A program made the position numbers and the translations under genes. Shown here piece by piece: positions 47,432 to 57,100 of a stretch of 64,000 bases of DNA. The stretch covers positions 79,434,037-79,498,036 of the forward strand of contig OY759214.1 of assembly GCA_963662175.1 (NCBI GenBank). The letters are read 5' to 3'. Position 1 is the first letter of the stretch. Each line of letters opens with the position of its first letter. The notes below the pieces were generated by a model. It did no database searches. It was not told where the DNA came from and saw only the letters and a list, made by a program, of their open reading frames with translations. This DNA comes from Aradus depressus (taxonomy: Eukaryota; Arthropoda; Insecta; Hemiptera; Aradidae).

Positions 47432-47798
47432 ACTTATCAATTTACTTTTTTGTTAGGGATGTTAGAAACATGGCGGATTTTACAATAAAAACGGCTACTA
47501 CGTCAAACTTCAATGACTAAAAACGTATAATACGAAAGCAACATGACAATATGGGGTTTTAATGTAAAACGTACTACTAAATTTTGAGTTTTTATTTATT
47601 TATTTATATTTTTTTTTTTCAACTCTAGGCAGGAAATATGCAATGCTCAAACTCAAAGTGCTTCTGGCCACCGTTCTCAAAAAATACCGGGTACTTCCAG
47701 GAAAATCACAGGAGGACTGGAAACTACAGGCAGATATTATTTTAAAACGGACAGACGGGTTCACGGTCAAATTGGAGCCTCGACAGAAATTAAAATAG
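26111..47798 (+). CDS. CYP4G: Cytochrome P450 CYP4G, gene A, complete (12 exons)
   Basis: Exons are 26111-26288, 26913-27019, 31118-31208, 32876-33058, 34373-34439, 34662-34788, 37658-37817, 43227-43336, 44948-45016, 45096-45264, 46600-46785 and 47629-47798. Together they give 1617 nt, 538 aa, in frame throughout. Microsomal P450: N-terminal anchor [20 protein letters not shown] (about 6-26), hinge KIPGP, helix C W129-x3-R133, helix I EGHDTTAA (341-348), ExxR E399-TLR402, FDPDNFLPE, heme loop [10 protein letters not shown] with Cys481. The charged insertion between helices G and H ending [20 protein letters not shown] (about 255-312) is the hallmark of CYP4G. Family knowledge: CYP4G enzymes oxidatively decarbonylate long-chain aldehydes to cuticular hydrocarbons in oenocytes, with P450 reductase as partner. 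The ATG abuts an acceptor (tttttcag), so a non-coding 5' exon is likely. Introns carry SINEs, LINEs, a hAT element and a 200-bp gap. Confidence 0.96.
27491..27813 (+). repeat. tRNA-derived SINE copy 8 (CYP4G A intron 2)
   Basis: Nearly complete copy: gagggcgccgatagcttag A-box region, gggttcgaaacccg B box, middle block gccgtccttcggatggg, 3' end catgagtcacaataactaac. Confidence 0.92.
27999..28198. other. Assembly gap of 200 Ns
   Basis: A run of exactly 200 N in CYP4G A intron 2. The sequence resumes inside a SINE, so repeats probably caused the gap; 200 may be a placeholder length. Confidence 0.98.
28199..28392 (+). repeat. tRNA-derived SINE copy 9, 5' part in the gap
   Basis: It begins at the gap edge within gagcctgtacgatgtcagg and runs to catgagtcataaacctaacc with tail (cctaa)n, the telomere-like tail of the family. 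Confidence 0.92.
28595..28800. repeat. Dispersed hairpin-family repeat in CYP4G A intron 2
   Basis: Contains ggacagggtgtcacagtct and taggtaat, then gatgatgatgtaatccgaaa. The inverse of both words occurs at 61720-61850 (agactgtgacaccctgtcc), so both are members of one family in opposite orientation. Confidence 0.55.
28881..29170 (+). repeat. tRNA-derived SINE copy 10
   Basis: Intact head: gagggcgccggtagctcag, then gggttcgaaacccgaccg. It runs to gagcgctctggtagt, where the last part of the 3' end is missing. Confidence 0.93.
29880..30188 (-). repeat. tRNA-derived SINE copy 11
   Basis: Minus-strand copy from ttagttattgtaattcatgc to gagctacaagcgccatc. The B box (gtttcaaaccc) and A box (tacctctgagcta) are readable in reverse. 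Confidence 0.9.
30189..31117. other. CYP4G A intron 2, distal part
   Basis: AT-rich intron sequence with no recognised element. Confidence 0.5.
32565..32660 (-). repeat. Second tRNA-like (SINE-head) sequence
   Basis: On the minus strand, tagctcgatggataaacgc (A-box-like) is followed about 45 nt later by gattcaaaatc (B-box-like), with tRNA-like spacing. It differs from the main SINE family. I see no intact acceptor stem, so it is probably the head of another SINE rather than a tRNA gene. Confidence 0.45.
33190..33345 (+). repeat. Dispersed 'cttcccc' repeat family, 3' fragment
   Basis: Contains cacagacacacacagacag, ggaatcaggggatcgaaaac and the end cgttggggaagtaa. It lies in CYP4G A intron 4. 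The 5' part is missing. Confidence 0.65.
35361..36024. mobile_element. Non-autonomous hAT-type DNA transposon
   Basis: The terminal inverted repeats are CAGGGCTTCCACAT at 35361-35374 and its exact reverse complement at 36011-36024. They are flanked by the identical 8-bp direct repeat CTCCTGCT (35353-35360 and 36025-36032). An 8-bp duplication and CAGGG-type ends are diagnostic of the hAT superfamily. The 664-bp interior has no transposase; it contains clustered gttcgta/tacgaac inverted words (35715-35775). It lies in CYP4G A intron 6. Confidence 0.88.
36120..36600 (+). mobile_element. Decayed LINE C-terminal relic
   Basis: Plus-strand frames show scattered pieces such as [11 protein letters not shown] and [20 protein letters not shown], resembling the region after the reverse transcriptase in RTE/CR1-like LINEs (usually YGSETW ... 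RRILKI ... RDRV). It is full of stops. A low-confidence reading. Confidence 0.35.
36811..37650 (+). mobile_element. LINE 3' fragment (CR1/jockey-like) ending at the CYP4G A exon 7 acceptor
   Basis: A continuous frame from about 36811 to TAA near 37364 reads [20 protein letters not shown], then [13 protein letters not shown] and [17 protein letters not shown]. This is the post-reverse-transcriptase region found in CR1/jockey-type ORF2, parallel to LPVKDLKNIYHAY and LDYGIMAWGG in the LINE at 1-1922. An AT-rich 3' UTR follows, closing with ttataaataaaaaaatttcag at the exon 7 border. It has the same orientation as the host gene. The frame is open for about 180 codons, so the insertion is not very old. 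Confidence 0.8.
38275..38527. mobile_element. MITE with 32-bp terminal inverted repeats
   Basis: The left arm 38275-38306 begins agtggttgacgcgaaaaa and ends ctaaacgcca. The right arm 38496-38527 is its reverse complement with one mismatch in 32. The element is 253 bp and non-coding, in CYP4G A intron 7. Flanks do not show a clear target duplication. Confidence 0.8.
38527..38590. repeat. Palindrome next to the MITE
   Basis: tcaattcgtgtcaacattta is mirrored by taaatgttgacacgaattga, with an inner catgacaa/ttgtcatg stem and a 3-nt bulge. It starts at the MITE's last base. Confidence 0.85.
39262..39985 (-). repeat. Dispersed 'cttcccc' repeat family, long minus-strand copy
   Basis: Begins ttttacttccccagctgc and ends cgctggggcagtacattgcc. 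It contains three degenerate internal units (taataactgctaatgt, ttgattttgagccatatcgg, gaatgtatcg). A (GA)n run sits at 39921-39944. CYP4G A intron 7. Confidence 0.7.
40237..40310 (-). mobile_element. Short LINE C-terminal scrap
   Basis: ccgtcatcagctgccgtag and atccagtcccaagtc parallel gtcgtcatcagttgtcgtaa and gtccagtcccagatac at 22170-22210. Too short to say more. Confidence 0.35.
40581..41125 (+). repeat. Older SINE copy 12 interrupted by a younger SINE
   Basis: Pieces 40581-40721 and 41072-41125 together make one diverged family member (gtggtagcgtgg head, cattcttcggatg, then actcatgttaaccagagcg). The reading is interrupted at gtcgg|actcatg by the insertion at 40722-41060. Confidence 0.88.
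40722..41060 (+). mobile_element. Full-length tRNA-derived SINE, reference copy
   Basis: This 339-bp element begins gagagggcgccggtagctca with an RNA polymerase III A box (tagctcagtggta) and a B box (gggttcgtaacccg) about 40 nt later. A tRNA-unrelated body follows, with a self-complementary tttatttta/taatataaac stretch, gccgtccttcggatgg, gtactcgttaaagacccc, cagtagagtcgggttcatgt and cgatatgacctcgtag. The tail acctaaccta is the insect telomere motif CCTAA. It is flanked by an exact 11-bp target duplication, actacagtcgg (40711-40721 and 41061-41071). Like all SINEs it would depend on a LINE for retrotransposition. At least sixteen copies lie in this window. Confidence 0.96.
41847..42244 (+). mobile_element. 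MITE-like DNA transposon remnant encoding the start of a MADF domain
   Basis: The ends are inverted: ggccggcca at 41847-41855 and tggccggcc at 42211-42219. Subterminal inverted words cacgtacagtttta/taaaaatgtacgtg follow the left end. ATG at 42080 opens [20 protein letters not shown], then [18 protein letters not shown]. This matches the first two-thirds of a MADF (Adf-1-type) DNA-binding domain (ELYR..PCLW....EYHDR..K..A). The frame then runs out through the right end to a stop at 42244. MADF proteins accompany several insect DNA transposons, PIF/Harbinger included. The domain is truncated, so the remnant is not expected to function. It lies in CYP4G A intron 7. Confidence 0.6.
42700..42719. 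repeat. Poly(G) tract
   Basis: 15 G in a row, then AGGGGA, in CYP4G A intron 7. A possible G-quadruplex former. Confidence 0.9.
43371..43716 (-). mobile_element. Full-length tRNA-derived SINE copy 13 with target duplication
   Basis: 346 bp on the minus strand, from ggttaggttaggttttatga (tail, (TTAGG)n on this strand) to gagctaccggcgccctc (head). It is flanked on both sides by the exact 13-bp repeat tacaataattgta (43358-43370 and 43717-43729). It lies 35 bp after the exon 8 donor in CYP4G A intron 8. Confidence 0.96.
46300..46375 (+). repeat. Dispersed 'cttcccc' repeat family, 5' end only
   Basis: gtcgtcggtgaatcaccgg, then gtacttctccagcagaaatt and ctctccctccaaagccaatc. CYP4G A intron 10. Confidence 0.65.
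47366..47429. repeat. (TA)n microsatellite, 64 bp
   Basis: Uninterrupted TA dinucleotides in CYP4G A intron 11. Confidence 0.95.
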
Positions 47799-47907
47799 GA
47801 CCATCAGGACTCATCTTTAGATTTTATTTCTTTTTAATGTTTTTTCTTATGATTTAAAAAATATTTGATTGGATAAAATAAGTTTTAATAAGTGTATATT
47901 ATTTTCT

Positions 47908-47913
47908 AATAAA
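47908..47913 (+). promoter_or_regulatory. Polyadenylation signal of CYP4G gene A
   Basis: AATAAA about 110 bp after the stop codon, the first canonical signal downstream. Confidence 0.7.
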
Positions 47914-48124
47914 TATTGAAGAAATATATATATTTTTCCATTTCAAGGTAAAACCTATTTTCTTATTTTAGTCATAAAATCCCTAATTTGATGTTTTTTA
48001 AAACCAAGAATTAGTTTCAGTCACTGATAATAAGATTTATTTTATTGTTATTGATGAGTTATTTATTGTCCAACTTCAGATAAATCGACCAATTACACGT
48101 GTTATTACTATAATTTAAAATATA

Positions 48125-48890
48125 CTATTCCTCAGTCCCTTGCTATTCTCTCTCTACACACCACACATCCCACAGCAGGACAAAACACTACTCGCTACCT
48201 ATGCAGACGACACAGCCATTCTCTCAACACATTCAGACCCATCACTAGCAAACTCATACTTCATGATGAGATTGGGCCAACAAATGGAGAATAAAAATTA
48301 ATAGAGACAAATCTCTGCAAACCACATTCACCCTCAGACACAACACTTGTCCACCAGTTTACATTAACAACCAGCCCATTCCTTCATCCGACATTGTCCG
48401 ATATCTAGGACTTCATTTAGACAGACGTTTAACTTGGACAACTCATATCAGACTGAAACGCACAGACCTCAAAAGACTATTTGGACGACTGAAATCAATC
48501 ATCAGACGACGATCGGCATTATCTCCATCAGTCACTGCAATCCATTATACTACGCCACATTGCCGATGCGCCATTTTACGTTTCCAATCTTACATTTCAT
48601 AATGTCCTTAACATTCCATTTGTACCCTCTGGACTAGATATCAGATTTTCATGACAAACTCCATCATCACGCCAATCCACTTATTCAACAATTATCTACA
48701 ATCACTCTCCCCATTCCGACGCCTGAGGTGTGCATTTCAGAGTGACCTGCTCCAGGACTAGCCTGGATTACAGTCCCGTGCCTCAGCAATACAGCCTCGC
48801 ACATGACACTGAACAACTTAAGGCAATTGCTAATAGCAAATGTTACGCCGCTGTAAATATGTAAATAAATAAATAAAATAAAATATACAA
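48125..48890 (+). mobile_element. Jockey-like LINE 3' fragment
   Basis: The plus strand reads TLLATYADDTAILSTHSDP (reverse transcriptase YADD active site), then in shifted frames WRIKINRDKS, VYINNQPIPSSDIVRYLGLH, LDRRLTWTTHI and KSIIRRRSALSP. These are consecutive blocks of a jockey-clade ORF2 C terminus with several frameshifts. It ends at an (AAAT)n tail around 48856-48890. Dead element directly downstream of CYP4G A. Confidence 0.8.
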
Positions 48891-49415
48891 TTTCAAAAAT
48901 ATATACATGTATACAAATTATAAAATTAAGAACCGCCTGTTCGAGGACATTTTTTCCGAAGCAATGTTCGTCTTAAAGTAGAATGTATGTAGATTACGAA
49001 ATTTACGGTTTGACCACTTCTTATGAGTATAAGAAAAATAATATATAGGTATATATATTTTTTACATTTCGGATCTTGGACTAGTTATGCATGAAAAACA
49101 TATAAGGTTGTATAAAATAAATGAAAAAAATAAAATAAAAAAGTAGTATTCATTTGATTAGCGCGAAGTCCACTTCGTACACATTTTTGAAATCGATCCC
49201 CTTCAAAACTATCATGGATTTTAATGAAATTGAACATATATATTCTAAATAACTTCAACAGTGCATAGATTCAGTAACTTATCCTTTAAAAACATAAGGG
49301 GGGAGGTTGACAAGTTAAATGGGGTATCAGAAAAAGGTAATAAATAGAAAAAGATTATATATATTTTTTTGAAATAGCTGCGTAAGGGGGAGATATGTGT
49401 ATGCTAACGTTTGCG

Positions 49416-49452
49416 CCCCCCCCCCCCCCCCCCCCCCCCGCCCACCCACCCC
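49416..49452. repeat. Poly(C) tract
   Basis: 24 C in a row, then GCCCACCCACCCCC. Intergenic. Confidence 0.9.
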
Positions 49453-49679
49453 CAATTTAATTCAAACAATTTTTATAGTAAAATTAGAATTTTTTAAAAA
49501 TATTTATTTTACACAATCTTGTATTTTTTCATGCATGACTTATTTAATTTTGTTACATAACATCTTCATCCACTTCTTTCTTCAATTCAGAAAGATTCCA
49601 CTTGAATAAATTAGAGGTCCTTTCTGCTGTATACAATGGAAAAGAAAATTGTAATTATTATTATTTTTTTTTGTTTTTT

Positions 49680-50095
49680 CTCTTCTTTAAGGCATTTCGA
49701 CCACGAGGGGTCATGGATGCAGGTCTGTGGGGATCCTTGCGGGTTAATTAGGATAGGCGTAGATTAATAATAATAAAGAAGATATGTACGGAATAGAAAG
49801 GCTATGTGATGAAGATAATTTTGTTTTATAATTTAGATAAGAGATTTGTGAATTGTAAGAAATTAAATAGTTGGGTAATTTGGAAGCTATTATTGGATAG
49901 AATTTCGGAAATATCCACCGCAAGGTTGCAATTTTCATGCTGGGGACTATATGCCATGCATTCAGTCAGAATGTGTCTGTCAGACAGTCCCACCCCGCAG
50001 CACTGACACAGAGGAGGGGGTTCCCGAGCCATCAGATATCCATGGGTCAGCTTTGTGTGCCCTGTACCTAACCGAGTTAAAATTACTTCTTCTTT
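49680..50095 (-). mobile_element. LINE C-terminal fragment with CCHC-type finger
   Basis: The minus strand reads LTRLGTGHTKLTHGYLMARE, then PPPLCQCCGVGLSDRHILTEC. This LTRLRxGHTxLTHGYLM...C-x2-C...H...C arrangement is typical of the end of jockey-type LINE ORF2. The frame stays open about 65 codons beyond and then stops; a 3' UTR-like piece (cacgaggggtcatggatgca) follows to about 49680. Confidence 0.7.
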
Positions 50096-50514
50096 CCTTT
50101 GTTTTTTTAAATAGTTTTTTTACATTTGTGTAAAATAGATTTAAATATTTTTTAAAAATAAAACAAGAACTGAAGTGGAGATCAAAGCAAGAAAGAGTTT
50201 AGATGTGGAGCCATGATGGAGGCCGTGTAATTTTCACCGTTTGAATATTTGATGGATTAAACGCTGTATAGTTTTCCACTTTTGAAAGATTTGGTGGCGT
50301 AGGTTGATAGCCAAATTTACAAACCTGTAGATTCTTCAAGGAGAACCACAAGGTAATCTGTGAGAGGGTAAACATGTAAGCTAGGTTGACTGAACTTGTA
50401 AAGTACCATTTAGCTATCTCAAATGGCGTCGCAGAGCGGGGGGAAAAAAAGTATCAACTCTATTGTCAGCAGAACACATTCCTTCAACACAACAATACCC
50501 AGGAAAACAGTCTT

Positions 50515-51542
50515 CAGTGAATCACCGGGAACGTACTTCCCCATCATGAGTTAATTCATTAAGTGTTTGCTCTCCCTCCAAAACCAATCGATCTTATGGG
50601 CTAAAAATCAATAGTTGACTTTAGTAGGGGCTTGTGAATCATCATACTAAAATTGTGTATCAATACATTACATCGGCTGATTCCTCGGAAAATTTAAAAG
50701 TGCCGTCCTTATGGGGTTATGTATTTAAATAAAAAATTTCTTGTCGATACATTCATTACATCGGCAATTATTGTTGTTGTTTTTTCAGTTTATCTCCCTT
50801 GATCTGGATTTACATATGAAATTTTGTTTCGATATTTCATTACAACAGCAGTAATAAGAGTTTTAGTTAAGCCTCATCCCTAATCCCTCCTTTTCTTTGG
50901 CCGATTTGGCTGAAAATCGATATGTGTCGTCCTTATAGGGCTTTGAATTTACATATGAAATTTTGTTTCGATATTTCATTACAACAGCAGTAATAAGAGT
51001 TTAAGTTAAGCCTCATCCCTAATCCCTCCTTTTCTTTGGCCGATTTGGCTGAAAATCGATATGTGTCGTCCTTATAGGGCTTTGAATTTACATATGAAAT
51101 TTTGTTTCGATATTTCATTACAACAGCAGTAATAAGAGTTTTAGTTAAGCCTCATCCCTAATCCCTCCTTTTCTTTGGCCGATTTGGCTGAAAATCGATA
51201 TGTGTCGTCCTTATAGGGCTTTGAATTTACATATGAAATTTTGTTTCGATATTTCATTACAACAGCAGTAATAAGAGTTTTAGTTAAGCCTCATCCCTAA
51301 TCCCTCCTTTTCTTTGGCCGATTTGGCTGAAAATCGATATGTGTCGTCCTTATAGGGCTTTGAATTTACATATGAAATTTCGTGTCAATACATTTATCAC
51401 AACGACAGTTATTAGAGTGTTTGTGTTAAACCTCCCCCTCACTTCCCTCTTTCCTTTTGCAGATTTGGCTGAATATCCATACATGTCGTCCTTACAGAAT
51501 TGTGAATGCACAAATAACGTGATCACAGACATACACAGAATT
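50515..51542 (+). repeat. Dispersed 'cttcccc' repeat family, copy with internal 139-bp tandem array
   Basis: The 5' end is ttcagtgaatcaccgggaac, gtacttccccatc, ctctccctccaaaaccaatc. From about 50802 a 139-bp unit repeats head to tail: the landmark ctttgaattt occurs at 50941, 51080, 51219 and 51358. Three to four units are almost identical and degenerate units flank them. Each unit holds cgatatttcattacaacagc, gttaagcctcatccctaatc and ggccgatttggctgaaaatc. The same words, spaced alike, make up the single-unit members elsewhere. No coding potential. Confidence 0.85.
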
Positions 51543-51775
51543 AACTTGAAAGAAATAAAACTTGTTTATTTATGATATTGTCTAATTTCACCAACTATAT
51601 TTACATGGGAGTACTTTCGGTATTTCTACCATCCTCAGCCAAAAGCATAAGAGATAAGACTTATCTCTTATGCTTTTGGCTGAGGATGGTAGAAATACCG
51701 AAAGTACTCCCATGTAAATATAGTTGGTGAAATTAGACAATATCATAAATAAACAAGTTTTATTTCTTTCAAGTT
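51543..51775. repeat. Perfect 233-bp palindrome
   Basis: 116-bp arms around the single central base 51659 are exact reverse complements, from aacttgaaagaaataaaac on the left to its mirror ending at 51775. The symmetry stops abruptly at both ends. Each arm is a repeat-family member (atgggagtactttcggtatt, related to 10745-10790). Confidence 0.95.
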
Positions 51776-52279
51776 CATTTGAATTATTTCACAATATCTC
51801 TGCAATAATGTCAGTTTTCATACACAGAATTGTTTTTTCATTTTTGGAATCTGTAGTTAGGAAAATATAAAATTCTGGTGAAAACCGCGCATCTAAAAAG
51901 CAATCGTAAACGTTGAAGGTGCCACAGTTTCAAAGGTCAGGATATGCCATGAAAAAACAAAATTGTTGGCTCAGATTCCAAAGAATACATCTGTTGTTAC
52001 CATAGGCGACCGCCCGACTTATAGATACATATAAACTAATGTTCAGAAAAGAAGAAAATCAGCTAAGTCTATGCAAATTCCGCCTTTTTTCCCGGTGATG
52101 GTCATCGTGATTTGGGTGGAATCCAACACTGATAATATGGTCCTAAACTGCTCAAGACTAATATGTATTGGAAAAGGGAGAACCTTGAGGAATGGTGGTG
52201 GGGAGGAAGGGGGAGTGGTGTGCTATGGAAGGTGATGTGATATAGAAGCTAGAACGGTTAGTTGTATCTTTGAAGAGAC

Positions 52280-53941
52280 ATGGAGACACATGTGGTGACT
52301 GCGGAGTCCCTCTTCAGGATCAAGGAGCTCTCCCTCATCACTCTCCTCATTCCTCTTCTCAGTCTGGTCTATCTCCTCTGGCGGCTCTCCAACAAGAGGT
52401 TCTTCGAGTTGGCCGAGTCCATTCCCGGTCCCCGGGGGTTCCCCCTCATCGGCAATGCACTCGAGCTCAGAGGCAACCCTAACAGTAAGTACTTATCTAC
52501 CTATTTACACTAGCCCTAGTTCCCACTGTTCCATTAAATGTGGACAATGGCAATTCCAAAATTTTAATAAGCAAGATCCCCAAAAAATAAATAGAAATAT
52601 GAGCTGCACAGAACTTTCCTAAAAAGCTATCAGTTGCTTTCCAAAGAAAGTTTTAACAGTCCTCACAATTCCATTAAATAAATTTCAGTTTGTGAATCTC
52701 GTAGTCATGGAGACTGACTCCGTATTTATTGCACCTAAATTAGCGATATTTTGGGTGTAGCCATTAGGCAACATTTACATATCACAAAATATCGGCTACT
52801 AGCTGTAGGATTTATTGTTGCCCGGGATTGGGTGTTCAAAGTTACTATTCTGTTGGGGGCTTTGGTTTTTGAGTGGTTAGTTTTCGGGCTACGAATATCT
52901 AAGTCGACCTCAGTGATGGAGTGGTTAGTCTATAACCTAGGAAGGCTTTAGTAGTTGTGTGGTTGGTGTTTTTGTCGTAGAGAGGTTTTAATGATTGAAT
53001 GGTTGAGGAGGCAATCGAGGCGCGAAGAGAGTGGGATGGCGGATTGCCGAGATGGCGGCCCCTAGTTACAGAGACTCAATACCGGCAATCATACCACAAA
53101 TAAGACAAACATATTTTACAGAACAAAACATTGCGATTAACCTAAAAACATTGTGATTAGATAAATTCTAATGGAATATATCCTTAGTTACAATGTCCTT
53201 CCACTCCTTGCTCTGAATCAACTCAGTTCTTCTTGTCTTCAGGAGGTTAACTACATCTGTCGGTTAACAACAGGAGTCGAGGAGAGGCCTAGCAAAACCT
53301 TAAAACGCCAGAATAACAAATATTTTGTAGATGTGCGCTAACCATCCTTTCCAGCTAATCAAATTTTAATCATTTTTTGTTTTGTTTTGTTTTAAAGTGT
53401 TATTGGTCTTGTTCCATTGACGTTTTTCATCAACCTCATGATCCTTATCGCACTCATTTAAAAAAAAAAAGAATAATATTAATTTTCAATGTAAGTAAAA
53501 TAGACGTTATCTTTTATGTAATTGGTAACAATTGTGTAAAAAACATAGCCAACGATACGTAAATGAAGCGCGAAATACTCAAATGACTTCGCTGCTTTAA
53601 CATCTTAGGTTTCCCATCGATCCCAGATTTCAATAATTTTTAGAGGCCCTATAATACACATATCGCAGCAACTTAGAACCTATCTACAAAATATTCCGGT
53701 CTTAGATGAAACAAACTATTTATATTTGTCTACTAATTATTTCTGTTTATTGTTATTATTACTTATAAGTTGTCTAAAGAGCAAATAAGGAAAAAAAACT
53801 TTAAAAAAGTTTTTGCGGAAGTTATTATAAAAGTGAACGAAGGCCCTTTTTTTACTGCGGTTCCAACCTCATCGTGTTTCCGCTTCCGAAGTCTTTTATC
53901 ACCTTCAGCCTCACCTTTTTTTATTTCCTCAGGAACATACA

Positions 53942-53974
<33 letters not shown>

Positions 53975-54125
53975 ATTGGAGTACATTTTACTTCCCCAGT
54001 TATACAAAATATAGGAGAACTTATGCAATCAGTCGAAAATTCGATGCGGAGTTTTCAACGGAATTTCATGTTTTCCGAACTCTTGTTCCAAAAATGAAAA
54101 ATTAAATTCCTGTATGTAAACAATA

Positions 54126-54179
<54 letters not shown>

Positions 54180-57100
54180 AACAACACAAACTTTTATATG
54201 TGTATCCCAGAACCCTCTAAGGACGACATTTATTGATTTTTAGCAAATTGACCAAATGGAAGAGGGGGGATTAGGGGTTAGGCTTAACACAAAAACTCTA
54301 ATAACTGCCGTTATAATGAATGTATTCATACCAAAATGTGAATTCAAACACCTTTTACGGCAACACCTATTAATCTTCAGCGAAATAAGACATAGGGGAG
54401 GTAGTTATCAGAGGGGGCTCAACTGCAGATGTAATGAATGTATCGATATGATATTTTATATTTAAATCCTTAATTCTGTATACCTAAATGGTAACCATTA
54501 ATGTTCCGCAAAATCGGTGGAAGGGAAGGGGGGATCCGAGAAGAAGGGCTTCCCTTAAATACCCTAATAACTGCCGAAGGAATGATCGATACAACATTTA
54601 ATATGAGGATTCAGAAGCCAGAACAGAGAGTTTTAGCCAAAACGGTCGATTGGTTTTGAATGAAAAGCGAAAACATAATTGATTAATTCTTGCTGGGGAA
54701 GTATATAGGCGGTGAATCACTGACGACTTTTATTTAATTTTTTTCTTCATCGTAAACCATATTTGCTAAATAGAAAGGCGGGAAATTCAAAATTCAGGGA
54801 AATTCTAAACGGCATATCTCCGCTTCTTATGGACTTAGACGAAAGTTTTATAGTATAAATTAAAAATACTATATAATCTGTTGCTGACCCAAAATAAGCA
54901 TTTTTAGCGTGCTTACCTCCTGTGTTCAAGATCTCGGGTAAGAAAAACGGGCCAAGACCTTTAGGTTTTTTATCGACCAAGTGAACGCCATCCTGCGAAT
55001 GGGAGGTTAAGCGATGGTCCCGAGCCTGTGCGACGTCAGGTACTCGTTTGAGTAAGACTTCTAACCTAAGTATCTACAAAACAGCGCTCGCATGGTAGGC
55101 GATATGACCTCGCAGCCCAGATATGAATCACAAAAACATAGAACAAAACACGATTCAAGCTATGGAACGCACCTTTTTTTTTTTCATTTTTAGATAGGTA
55201 CATGAAATTTCGTAAAAACTCAACATCGAATTTTATCACCAATTATATAACTTGCTCTATACTACGTAAAGCTGGGTAAGTAGAACCGTTCCATGATCCA
55301 TGTCAAGGTTTACAAAGGGTCAACTAGATTCTGCAATGTAAATGTCACATGTTGTGGATTTTGAAATATCTAGTTATTCTTCAGTTATAAGTGCTCTTTA
55401 AGGTGAATGAGGGTCAGTCCCTATCGACCAACTGGTTCTGTAGCTAAAACTTGATATATGTAGTTCACTGAATTCCACTTCTCAGGGCCAATGCACATTC
55501 AAAGGCGCATCTACATAACAAATCGTCACCTAAAAGGGAAAAGGGTGTAACCCTGAATTTGCAAATTTTATAGGAAAAACGAATAATAGTTTTCTCATTT
55601 ATTTGTTTACTTAAACATAAAAATGTTTTTTTTTATAATCAGACCCTAAATTAACCATTTCAATCAAAAAGTGAAATTAGAATTTTTGGGGGTTAAACCC
55701 TTTTCCATTTTAGATGACGACATTTAGTCTTTTCCTATTATGGTATTAGGACAAAGGGTTATGACTAGAGTAGTAAATAAATTAAAAATCGTGCAATAAA
55801 AAGGCTAAACGTGCAAAAATGTGCAAGGAAAAATGAAATTCTGCCATTAACTGTTTTTGTGCAAAAAAAAAAAAAATTTGGATCTAATTTGTAAATTAAA
55901 TAACTCTTTTTTCAGCATAAAATTCGGTAGGGTTTAAAAGAAATGTATAAAATAAAAAGCCTTATTTTCTTTCACACCCAATTGCTTTCTCACATGACGT
56001 GCAGAACGCAGTCTTTCCATCGAACTTAAGTTCACGATAATTAATAATCCACCTTTTTAATTTTGAAGAGTAACTCGATCCCACTTTAGATATGATTGTT
56101 TTTATTTTTAGAACCAATGTGCTCAAAGGTAACAATAAAGACAGAGTAAGACTGAGTGTAGAACAAAGTGGAAGGGAGCGGAAATGATGGGGATTATTGG
56201 CTTTCCACGAATTTAAAGAGAGAGTCAAACTTGAAAATGTTAGTGAGAATTTGACCAGAAAAACGCACCTTATTCAGTGCGTTTTAAACAGGCGCGTAAT
56301 ATTTCACGAAACTTTCCTTTATAAATTTGTATGTATGTAACATTTTCAAACTAACTTACAAATGAATTTTCTAATTACGACAAAATATGCAATTTTGTAT
56401 ATTAATCAGGATGCTTTAATTCGTAAAAATAAATAGTTATTTAATGATTTCAAGCGAACGAGAAAAAATGCAATTGCACGGGAATGCGGGCTCTAGTTAC
56501 GACAATATTCCAACATCCGCTGCCTCAGGTTTATTCCTCACTCTATTTAAGAATTTAATGTTACTTACTTATTTTCTGAAACTGAATCGAATACCTGAAA
56601 ACAAGTTACTTTGCCTGTTTACACTTGGAACTCATTTGATATTGTTATTAATGCCCCACCGAGATTTGTAAATACGATTAATTTCAATGACAGAGGGTGT
56701 TTTTTTTTTGTTTTTTTAGAAATTTAAGGTCTGAGAACAAAGAAAGTTATTGAAGAAACAGCTAAAAAATAATTTTTGGAAAGAAAAGTGTAAAATACGT
56801 ATCATGTGAAATATAAAGGTAAAAAAAACACCAAATCTGCGAAAATAATCGTTGGGACAATTTAGAACAATACAAGCCTAACCTTGGACTTGTTCAAAAA
56901 TTATGAAAATTTTCGAAATTCGTTTTTGGGTGACCTCTTTATAGACGACATAAAAGACAGTAGACCTCCCCCCCCCCTATATATATATTATTTAGTCTCG
57001 TCTAATCCTTTGAAATGATATAGCATACATTGTTATAAAAACAAATATCCCCCCTCCCTCCAACCAGAAGCTCACACTTATCTTTGGAGCGTTTCTTTTA

